Positions 57,917-64,000 of a stretch of DNA of 64,000 nucleotides are shown one piece after another. The notes under the pieces are model-generated. The model did no database searches and was not told the origin of the DNA. It saw only the letters and a list, made by a program, of their open reading frames with translations. A program made the translations under genes and the position numbers. The DNA is taken from the NCBI GenBank assembly GCA_964585685.1, contig CAZPEP010000026.1, positions 152,334 to 216,333 on the forward strand, written 5' to 3'. How positions within the stretch are numbered: the first letter of the stretch is position 1; each line of letters begins with the position of its first letter. The DNA comes from JALHVH01 sp964585685. Lineage in GTDB: Bacteria; Acidobacteriota; Aminicenantia; Aminicenantales; Saccharicenantaceae.

Positions 57917-58894
57917 TCAGGCCGGAGATCGCGCGGGAGCGACGATCGCGTCGAATCTCCCGGGATCTATGTTGCCCCCGCTCGCGACGCAAACGACCGT
58001 TCGGCCCCGGAAGAATTCCGGCCTGACGAGCAGGCCGGCGATCGGAAGCGCGGCGGCGCCTTCGATGCGCCTCCCGTACGTCCGGTGGACCATCTCCATC
58101 GCCGAAATTATGGCGACTTCGGGGACCGTGAGGATGTCATCGACGAGGTCCCGGCAGAGGGGGAAGGTGATGGCGCCCGGCTCCATCCCCCCTGCTACGG
58201 CATCGGCGACGGTCGGCTCTTCGACGATGGAGACGAGGCGTCCGGCCTCCAGGGAGGCCTTCATGAAAGCCGATGTCTCCGGCTCGACGCCGATGATCCT
58301 TGTCCCCGGTTTCACGGCCTTGAGATAGCCGGCGATCCCGACGATGAGTCCCCCTCCTCCTATGGCCACGAGGACGTCGTCCACACCCGGGGCGTCCTCC
58401 AACACTTCGATGCCGATGGTGCCCTGGCCTGCGATGATAGAGGGATCGTTATACGGGGAAACGAAGACCTTCCCCGCCCCCTCGGCGTATTGCCGGGCAT
58501 GGACCTCGGTCTCCCCGCAATCGTCCCCGAACGTCCTGATATCGACGCCAAGGGCCTCGATCTTCGCCCGCTTGACGGCCGCGGCGGTCCGCGGCAGGAA
58601 CAGCGTCAGGCCGACCCCCTCCAGGCGCGCGGCGTGCCCGATGGCCAGACCGTGGTTCCCCGTGGACGCCGAGACGACCCCGAGGGCCCGTTCTTCGGAC
58701 GAAAGCGCCCGAAGCTTGTTGAGGGCACCGCGCAGCTTGAACGAACCGGTGATCTGGTCGCATTCCCATTTGACGAGGACCCGGGCGCCCGCCGCTCGGC
58801 CGAGCTCGGCCGCGGGCTCGAGCGGCGTGCGGCGGATATCCTTGCGGATTCGAGCGTATGCAGCGAGGACATCTTTGGGGAATTCGATGTTCAT
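57917..58894 (-). CDS. Threonine/serine dehydratase, catabolic type
   Basis: A 325-residue PLP enzyme of fold type II. The Schiff-base Lys lies in GSFKLRGA near residue 50, STGNHG near 76 binds PLP phosphate/substrate, and the glycine loop is IGGGGLI near 178. A SGGNI-like stretch (ASGGNID near 307) completes the site. It deaminates threonine or serine to 2-oxobutyrate or pyruvate. There is no C-terminal regulatory ACT domain, so it is like TdcB or serine racemase and not biosynthetic IlvA. Convergent with thiD (40-base gap) and divergent from the DUF72 gene. Confidence 0.88.
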   Translation of the reverse strand: MNIEFPKDVLAAYARIRKDIRRTPLEPAAELGRAAGARVLVKWECDQITGSFKLRGALNKLRALSSEERALGVVSASTGNHGLAIGHAARLEGVGLTLFLPRTAAAVKRAKIEALGVDIRTFGDDCGETEVHARQYAEGAGKVFVSPYNDPSIIAGQGTIGIEVLEDAPGVDDVLVAIGGGGLIVGIAGYLKAVKPGTRIIGVEPETSAFMKASLEAGRLVSIVEEPTVADAVAGGMEPGAITFPLCRDLVDDILTVPEVAIISAMEMVHRTYGRRIEGAAALPIAGLLVRPEFFRGRTVVCVASGGNIDPGRFDAIVAPARSPA

Positions 58895-58984
58895 CTCATC
58901 GGCTCCATTCCATTCGGTCTCTCAGTTTATTCGGCGGCGGCGGGAAAATCAACTTCGGGACAGGTGCGCCCCTCAAAGCTCGCC

Positions 58985-59013
58985 TTGTGTGCGCCCAGAG
59001 ATTGTCTTAAAAT
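58985..59013 (+). promoter_or_regulatory. Leaderless-type promoter of the DUF72 gene
   Basis: TTGTGT (58985-58990), 17 bases, TAAAAT (59008-59013). The ATG at 59022 lies 8 bases after the -10 box; no Shine-Dalgarno precedes it. Confidence 0.5.
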
Positions 59014-59021
59014 GTTATTTC

Positions 59022-59924
59022 ATGGCGACTTTCCACGTGGGCCCGGCCGGCTGGAGCTATGAGGATTGGGAAGGGATCGTCTACCCGCCGGAGAAGCCCC
59101 GGGGCTTCCACGCTCTCCCGTTCCTCGCCCGGCTCATCGATATCGTCGAGGTCAACAGCACGTTCTATCGGCCGGCTTCGGCTTATATGGCCATGTCGTG
59201 GCTGAGAAAGGTCGAGGCGTTCCCGAATTTTCTCTTCGCGGTCAAGCTTTACCAGGCCTTCACCCACAAGCGGGAGGCCTATGGGCAGAAGGACGTCGAC
59301 GATTTCCGGGCCGGCATCGATCCCCTCCGCCTCCGGGAGCGCCTGGCGGTGGTCCTTGTCCAATTCCCCTGGTCCTACCTCAACACGCCCGAGAACAGGG
59401 ACCACCTGGCGAAGCTCTTCGCCCTGTTCGCGGAATATCCGCTCGCCCTCGAGGTCCGGCACTCCTCTTGGGATACGCCGGAGTTCCTGCATTTCCTCGA
59501 AGAACACAAGGTCGCTTTCTGCAACATCGACCAGCCCGTCTTCAAGAATTCCATCAAGCCCTCGGCCGTCAGCACAAATCCCGACTTCGCTTATGTCCGT
59601 CTTCACGGCCGCAATTATAAGAACTGGTTCCGGGCGGGGGCCGGGCGCGACGACCGGTATGACTACCTCTACGAAAAGGACGAGCTTCAGGAGTGGATCG
59701 ACCGCATCAAGCAACTGGGGCAGAAAAGCGGCAAGATCTACGTCATCACGAACAACCACTACAGGGGGCAGGCGATGGCCAACGCCCTCCAGATCAAGAA
59801 CATGCTCTCGGGCGAGAAGCTCGAGATCCCCAAGCTCCTCGTCGAGCGGTATCCCGCCCTCGAGGAGATCCTCAAGAAGATCCGGAAGGGTCAACGGGAC
59901 CTTTTCGACGACAAGGAAGAATGA
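59022..59924 (+). CDS. DUF72-family protein (YecE-like)
   Basis: A 300-residue TIM-barrel-like protein of the DUF72 family. Family blocks: GPAGWSYEDWEGIVYPP at 7-23, EVNSTFYRPAS near 43, FAVKLYQAFTH near 72, LALEVRHSSWDTPEFL near 143, and YVRLHGRNYKNW near 193. The biochemical role of DUF72 proteins is unsettled. Its TGA is followed 1 base later by the diaminopimelate decarboxylase-like ATG, so they are co-transcribed. Start and leaderless promoter agree. Confidence 0.87.
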   Translation: MATFHVGPAGWSYEDWEGIVYPPEKPRGFHALPFLARLIDIVEVNSTFYRPASAYMAMSWLRKVEAFPNFLFAVKLYQAFTHKREAYGQKDVDDFRAGIDPLRLRERLAVVLVQFPWSYLNTPENRDHLAKLFALFAEYPLALEVRHSSWDTPEFLHFLEEHKVAFCNIDQPVFKNSIKPSAVSTNPDFAYVRLHGRNYKNWFRAGAGRDDRYDYLYEKDELQEWIDRIKQLGQKSGKIYVITNNHYRGQAMANALQIKNMLSGEKLEIPKLLVERYPALEEILKKIRKGQRDLFDDKEE

Positions 59925-59925
59925 C

Positions 59926-61170
59926 ATGCACTGGTGGGAGAACGAATTCGCGGCGGTCCGGGAGAACAGGCTCACCCTCGGCGGCATCGACGCCGAGGAG
60001 CTCGGGAAAGCGCACGGCACGCCCCTCTACGTTTATGGGAAACCCCGGATCCTGTCCCGGTTCGAAGAGCTCAAGAGCCTGCTGGCGGGCCTCACGACCC
60101 TCGAGGCGCGGGTCTGCTACGCGATGAAGGCCAATCCGCACCCGGGCGTTTTGAAAGTCCTCAGGGAAGCGGGGGCCTGGATCGACGCCGTCTCGCCCAA
60201 CGAGGTCCGGGCCGCCCTCGCCGCGGGCTTCCCCGCGCGGCGCATCCTCTTCACCGGGACGAGCGTGAGCACTGCCGACCTCCGCGAGACCTTCGGCATT
60301 CCGGGCCTCACGGTCAACATCGACGCGGACGAACAGCTCGAGCTCATGCGCGAGGTCCGCGAAGCCGGCTTCCGCCGCAGGCGGATCCGCGTCTCCGTGC
60401 GCTGGAACCCCGGCATAGGCCGGGGGTTCAACCCCAAGGCCGTCACGGCGGGCGAGCGGTCCCCAGACGGGACGCCCATCAAGTTCGGCGTCGAGGAGAG
60501 CAAAGTGACGGGCGTCTTCCGGAAGGCGAGGGAGTATGGGTTCGTTCCCGTCGGACTTCATCAGCACTTGGGCTCCGGCTGGGTCCGCGAAGACTACCCC
60601 ACGGTCCGCCGGGCCGTCGACCGGATGGTCCGTAAAGCCTCCGAGCTCCAGAGGCTGGGCTTTCGCTTGGAGTTCCTCGATTTCGGGGGCGGGTTCGGCC
60701 CCAAATATTTTCGGAGCCAACGCCTATTCCCGGTCGCAGACTACCTCCGTTATATTTCCGACAAGGTCCGGCTGGCCGGTCTCGACGTCCCGGCCCTCGC
60801 CATTGAGCCCGGAAAATATCTCGTCGGCGACGCCGGGGTGCTCCTCCTCGGGGTCTCTTACGTCAAGGAAAGCTACGGCAACCTCTTCGCCTGCGTCGAC
60901 GGCGGGACGTTCAACACGGTGCCGCGCCCGGCGATCTACGTGCAGGCGCACCACGAGATCGTGAACTGCCTCGAGGTCGACGGGCCGAAGAAGGCCCGGA
61001 TCACGGTGGCCGGCCACCTCTGTGAGACCGGCGACGTCTTCGGCAAGGAGCGGCTCATGCCTTTGCCGAAGAGGAGCGGCCTCCTGGCCGTCCTGGGCGC
61101 CGGCGGCTACTGCCGGAGCATGGCCTCGAACTTCAATCTACGGGATATCCCGAAGGAGATCTTGATCTGA
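59926..61170 (+). CDS. Diaminopimelate decarboxylase-like PLP enzyme
   Basis: A 414-residue fold-type III decarboxylase (LysA family). PLP lysine in YAMKANPHP near residue 66, HQHLGSG near 211, GGGFGPKY near 248, EPGKYLVGDAG near 291 and the CETGDVF block near 366 correspond to the LysA active-site series, with CETGD replacing the usual CESSD. It would make lysine from meso-diaminopimelate; related decarboxylases act on other amino acids or in siderophore and polyamine routes. AGGAAG lies before the ATG, inside the DUF72 3' end. No other lysine genes are near. Confidence 0.85.
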   Translation: MHWWENEFAAVRENRLTLGGIDAEELGKAHGTPLYVYGKPRILSRFEELKSLLAGLTTLEARVCYAMKANPHPGVLKVLREAGAWIDAVSPNEVRAALAAGFPARRILFTGTSVSTADLRETFGIPGLTVNIDADEQLELMREVREAGFRRRRIRVSVRWNPGIGRGFNPKAVTAGERSPDGTPIKFGVEESKVTGVFRKAREYGFVPVGLHQHLGSGWVREDYPTVRRAVDRMVRKASELQRLGFRLEFLDFGGGFGPKYFRSQRLFPVADYLRYISDKVRLAGLDVPALAIEPGKYLVGDAGVLLLGVSYVKESYGNLFACVDGGTFNTVPRPAIYVQAHHEIVNCLEVDGPKKARITVAGHLCETGDVFGKERLMPLPKRSGLLAVLGAGGYCRSMASNFNLRDIPKEILI

Positions 61171-61197
61171 CTTGTGGCTATTGAGGGGAGGCCGTCC

Positions 61198-62001
61198 ATG
61201 AAGGTCATCGACCTCGGCGAAGAACACAGGGAATGTTATTTCGTCTGCCTCGAGGACTGGTCGGCGGAAATAAAGGAAGCCGGGGATCATAAGCGGATCT
61301 GGTATGAGGCGATGAAAGAGAAGGGCTTGAGAGTCAAATTGGCCCTGGACGATGCCGGGAACATCGGGGGGATGATCCAATACGCCCCTGTCGAGCGCTC
61401 CTGGGTCGACGGGCACGGGCTCTATTTCATCTACTGCATCTGGGTCCACGGCCACAAGCAGGGACGCGGCGACTTTCGGAAGAAGGGAATGGGCAAGGCC
61501 CTTCTCCGGGCCGCCGAGGAAGACGCGAAATTCCTTGGCGCCGGTGGGATGGCCGCCTGGGGAATGTCCATACCGGTCTTCATGAGAGCGTCCTGGTTCA
61601 GAAAACACGGCTACAAAACGGCGGACAGGATGGGCCTGCAGGTCCTCCTCTGGAAGCCGTTCCGGGATGACGCCGTCGCCCCGAAATGGGTCCGGGAGAA
61701 GAAGCGGCCCGGGCCGGGAATGGACAAGGTGTGCGTGACGGCGTTCCGCAACGGATGGTGTCCGGCCATGAATATGACGTTCGAACGGGCGAAGCGCGCA
61801 GCCGCGGAATTCGGCGACCGGGTCGATTTTCGGGCCGTCGACACCTTTGATCGCAAAACGTTCCTCGAATGGGGGATCTCCGACGCCGCGTTCATCGACG
61901 GGAAACCGATCCGGACCGGTCCGCCCCCGTCCTACGAGAAGCTCCGCGGGAAGATCGCCAAGCGGGTCAAAAGGACATCGGCCGGGCGGCCGGGATCCTG
62001 A
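61198..62001 (+). CDS. GNAT N-acetyltransferase with C-terminal YoaP-like domain
   Basis: A 267-residue two-domain protein. Residues 1-165 are a GNAT acetyltransferase with the acetyl-CoA loop in RKKGMGKALLRAAEEDAK near 100. Residues 178-255 look like a thioredoxin-like or YoaP domain, beginning VCVTAFRNGWCPAMNM with a W-C-P motif and ending with AAFIDGKPIRTGPPPSYEKL. The fusion is known in YoaP-type proteins; the substrate is unknown. GGGGAGG precedes the ATG at 61198. It follows the decarboxylase gene by 27 bases, so a three-gene operon (59022-62001) is likely. Confidence 0.78.
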   Translation: MKVIDLGEEHRECYFVCLEDWSAEIKEAGDHKRIWYEAMKEKGLRVKLALDDAGNIGGMIQYAPVERSWVDGHGLYFIYCIWVHGHKQGRGDFRKKGMGKALLRAAEEDAKFLGAGGMAAWGMSIPVFMRASWFRKHGYKTADRMGLQVLLWKPFRDDAVAPKWVREKKRPGPGMDKVCVTAFRNGWCPAMNMTFERAKRAAAEFGDRVDFRAVDTFDRKTFLEWGISDAAFIDGKPIRTGPPPSYEKLRGKIAKRVKRTSAGRPGS

Positions 62002-62014
62002 TCGTCCAGAGCTT

Positions 62015-62239
62015 TCACAACACGACCTCGAGACGGGTGAAGCTGACAGGCTCGGGCTGGGGAATGCCTTCGTTGTCGCCCATCATATCCTCGATGTGGA
62101 TCCGGATAGCCGTCCGGATGGCCCGCATGACCTCTCCGCGGCTCCTCCCCTTCGCATAGCACCCGGGAAGCGCCGGGCACGATGCATAAAATCCCCCCTG
62201 CTCCTTCTCCACCACCACCGAAAATTTGTATCTTCTCAT
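62015..62239 (-). CDS. Orphan HicB-like antitoxin-type protein
   Basis: A 74-residue protein of the HicB/UPF0150 type: RRYKFSVVVEKEQGGFYASCPALPGCYAKGRSRGEVMRAI gives the partial RNase H-like fold, and the LPGC block is diagnostic. The C-terminal DNA-binding part of long HicB proteins is absent. The ATG at 62239 has GGAGG upstream. No HicA toxin is found on either side: upstream is the polymerase gene, downstream is the GNAT stop 14 bases away. Probably a solitary HicB with unknown role. Confidence 0.78.
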   Translation of the reverse strand: MRRYKFSVVVEKEQGGFYASCPALPGCYAKGRSRGEVMRAIRTAIRIHIEDMMGDNEGIPQPEPVSFTRLEVVL

Positions 62240-62293
62240 CGGCTTACCTCCGTGGCTTATTCGTCTCGCCAATCTCGCTCGTCCCGCTCTTCA

Positions 62294-64000
62294 TCAGAAC
62301 GCCCTCATAAAACTGCAGTTGTGGATCTTGACCGCGCCTCCCCCGTTGCGAACCTCGCCTCTCAGGCAGCAGACGGGGGGCGTGCCGAAGGTCAAACCCC
62401 TCGTCTCCCCGATGCCCTCGAGAAGCCCCGTCTCGTCCTCGAACAGGAAGAAATACCGGCTCCCGCCCTTGAGCGGGATCTGCCGGGCGTCCACCACCCG
62501 GACCACGAGCTCGACGACCGTCCCGGACCGGGCCTTGAGGTCCCGGATGCGGAGCGGCGGCCGCTTCCCGCCATAGAGCGCGAGCGGGTCGCCCGCCGGA
62601 CTGAAGCCGAGCGACGCGTAGAGCATTCGCTCCTTTTCCGAGGCGTCGATGTCCGTCACCCGGTCCATGTCCTCGAGCCCCTGGAAGTAGCGGAGGACCT
62701 GGCGCGTCCGGCGCGGCTCGAGCCCGTCGAAGACGCCGGCCCGGATGAGCGCCAGGAGTTCGCTCTTCGCGAGGGAGACGCGCCGAAGGAAGTCCTCGAC
62801 CGACGGGAAATCCCCTCCCTCCGCCCGCTCCCCGACGATCTTCGCGACGGCCTTGAGCCCCAGCCCCTTGATGGACCCGAACCCGACGCGGATGGCTCCG
62901 CTCTCGACCGTGAAGTCGCGACCGCTCCGGTTCGCGTCCGGCCCGTGGACCGCTATCCCCTGCCTCTTGGCCTCCTCGACGTATTCCTCGAGGTCGTAGT
63001 AGCCGCCGCCGGCGTTGAGCACGGCCGCGAGGTAGGGCACGGTGTGGTGGACCTTGAGGTAGGCGGCCTGGTAGGCCATGGCGGCGTAGGAGGCGCTGTG
63101 GGCCTTGTTGAAGGCGTAGGAGGAGAACTTCTCCATGGTCTTCCAGAGCTTCTCCACCTCGCCCTCCGTGTAGCCGCGCTCTTTCGCCTCGCGGAAGAAC
63201 CGCTCCCGGAGCGGAGGGTCACCGCCCTTCTTCCGGAAGCTTCGCCGGAGGAGGTCGCCGTCCTCGGCAGGCATGCCGGCCACCCGCTCGGCGATCTGCA
63301 TGACCTGCTCCTCGTAGAGGAGGATGCCGCCCGTCTCGGGCAGGACCTTTTCGAGGAAGGGGTCGCGCATCGCGGGCCTCCCTTCGCGGGCCCGAAGCAG
63401 GGCCTCCTTCATGCCGCTCTCGGTCGGCCCCGGCCGGACGAGGGCCAGGGCCTGGGTCAACTCGAAGACGTCCTTCGGTTTCATCCGGCGGAGGAGGTTC
63501 GTCATGGCCGGGCTCTCTACCTGGAAACAGCCGATGGCCCGCACCTCGCCGAGCATCCGGTAGACCGCGGCGTCGCCCGTTGGGACGTTCCGGATGCCGA
63601 GCGCCTCCTTCGTCTCCGAGATAGCGGCCAGTCCCCGGACCGAGAGAAGGTCGAGCTTGATGAGCCTGAGGTCCTCGACGACGTTCTTGTCGAACTGGCA
63701 CATCAGGAGCCCCTTGGCCGACTCCTCGAGCGGCAGGAAGCGCTCGACCGGCGCCGGCGTCAGGATGACCCCGCCGACGTGGAGCGATATCTCGGCGTGG
63801 ACGCCGTCCAATTCGGCGGCGAGCTTCCAGACGTCGAGGAAACCCGGGGCGGGCGCGGCGGTCCGAAGGGACTCCGGCTCGGCGAAGAGCGGCACGCGCT
63901 TGGCCATGCCGCGCGCCTCGTCGGGCGGGACGCCGAAGGCCCGGGCGGTCTCGTAGAGGGCGGAGCGGGCCCCGAAGCTCTTCAGGCTGCAGACGAAGGC
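62294..64000 (-). CDS. DnaE-type DNA polymerase III alpha subunit, C-terminal part (runs off right edge)
   Basis: 568 residues of a replicative-type polymerase are visible and the frame is open to base 64000, so the N-terminal PHP and first palm regions lie outside. Visible blocks: DLRLIKLDLLSVRGL (a palm Asp region), IGCFQVESPAMTNLLRRMKP, ALVRPGPTESGM, GGILLYEEQVMQIAERVAGM, FSSYAFNKAHSASYAAMAYQAAYLK, a helix-hairpin-helix (IRVGFGSIKGLG) and a short OB-fold at the end. Overall it is closer to error-prone DnaE2/ImuC than to DnaE1, by the KLDLLSVRGL and short tail; that is tentative. Confidence 0.85.
   Translation of the reverse strand, partial: AFVCSLKSFGARSALYETARAFGVPPDEARGMAKRVPLFAEPESLRTAAPAPGFLDVWKLAAELDGVHAEISLHVGGVILTPAPVERFLPLEESAKGLLMCQFDKNVVEDLRLIKLDLLSVRGLAAISETKEALGIRNVPTGDAAVYRMLGEVRAIGCFQVESPAMTNLLRRMKPKDVFELTQALALVRPGPTESGMKEALLRAREGRPAMRDPFLEKVLPETGGILLYEEQVMQIAERVAGMPAEDGDLLRRSFRKKGGDPPLRERFFREAKERGYTEGEVEKLWKTMEKFSSYAFNKAHSASYAAMAYQAAYLKVHHTVPYLAAVLNAGGGYYDLEEYVEEAKRQGIAVHGPDANRSGRDFTVESGAIRVGFGSIKGLGLKAVAKIVGERAEGGDFPSVEDFLRRVSLAKSELLALIRAGVFDGLEPRRTRQVLRYFQGLEDMDRVTDIDASEKERMLYASLGFSPAGDPLALYGGKRPPLRIRDLKARSGTVVELVVRVVDARQIPLKGGSRYFFLFEDETGLLEGIGETRGLTFGTPPVCCLRGEVRNGGGAVKIHNCSFMRAF

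Noticed and set aside
59281..59925. N-terminal extension of the LysA-like protein by 215 codons
   Set aside because: This extension is a shifted frame through the DUF72 gene; the ATG at 59926 has a ribosome binding site and fits LysA length.
61932..62180. Possible HicA toxin (a GRVVKAL-like segment) overlapping HicB on the minus strand
   Set aside because: Beyond the short VVKAL similarity it lacks the HicA double-stranded-RNA-binding fold and the conserved His, and it overlaps both HicB and the GNAT gene.

Overview
Organism and general character. The window is GC-rich (about 60% by eye), densely coded, and carries bacterial housekeeping genes in short operons on both strands. Promoters that can be read match the general sigma70 form (TTGACA, 17-18 bp, TATAAT), not the Bacteroidota form. 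The gene content suits a protein- and polysaccharide-degrading heterotroph: exported tricorn-type and S46 peptidases, GH97 and GH105 glycosidases, a CBM9-like exported protein, histidine ammonia-lyase, SDR-type threonine dehydrogenase, threonine dehydratase and several aminotransferases. My best guess is an uncultured lineage near Acidobacteriota, such as Candidatus Aminicenantota. This is inference from gene repertoire; no rRNA or ribosomal protein lies in the window.

Layout. 1-79: start of an exported protein reading off the left edge. 370-3681: four-gene unit of IT/DctM-like permease, 2-TM microprotein, exported aspartoacylase-like metallohydrolase and exported DUF6305-like protein. 3722-13393: exported serine hydrolase and CBM9-like protein, prolyl-tRNA editing protein, Old Yellow Enzyme plus His-tailed DMT exporter, GH105 hydrolase, class IV aminotransferase, SDR. 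13466-17033: histidine ammonia-lyase, threonine dehydrogenase, spermidine synthase. 17126-23311: SPOR/SpoIID-like protein, then a DrrAB-type ABC exporter with a GH97 glucosidase. 23500-23714: insertion-sequence remnant. 23753-29056: RarA, MerR-like regulator, tRNA-Pro(GGG), cupin, SurE, DedA, radical SAM. 29189-34057: pstS-C-A-B2-B1 followed by a DUF3014 gene. 34106-41455: ABC-F ATPase, tricorn protease, S46 peptidase. 41584-49314: tRNA-Pro(CGG), cupin, MFS exporter, class A beta-lactamase-like protein, YchF, DUF362 ferredoxin, class V aminotransferase, a second exported aspartoacylase-like protein. 49460-56842: small membrane proteins, a 1278-residue NtrY-like kinase, flavodoxin, NIF3-like protein, acyl-CoA-dehydrogenase-like fragment, TM-YHS protein, acylphosphatase. 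57073-64000: ThiD, threonine dehydratase, DUF72, diaminopimelate decarboxylase-like enzyme, GNAT-YoaP, orphan HicB, partial DnaE-type polymerase.

How the genes fit together. Secreted peptidases and glycosidases would feed intracellular catabolism of His, Thr, Ser and branched-chain amino acids. Phosphate uptake is by a Pst system whose two ATPases have decayed in complementary ways, which predicts an asymmetric NBD heterodimer. Several genes appear to be transcribed from, or within a few bases of, their start codon (leaderless or near-leaderless). Two copies of a hairpin-rich intergenic repeat are present, and one supplies part of the thiD promoter.

Most interesting candidates: the complementary PstB1/PstB2 pair, the 370-3681 transporter/hydrolase unit, the kinase with an embedded multi-TM domain, the recurrent leaderless promoters, and the repeat family. 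No CRISPR array, prophage or recognisable defence island was seen.
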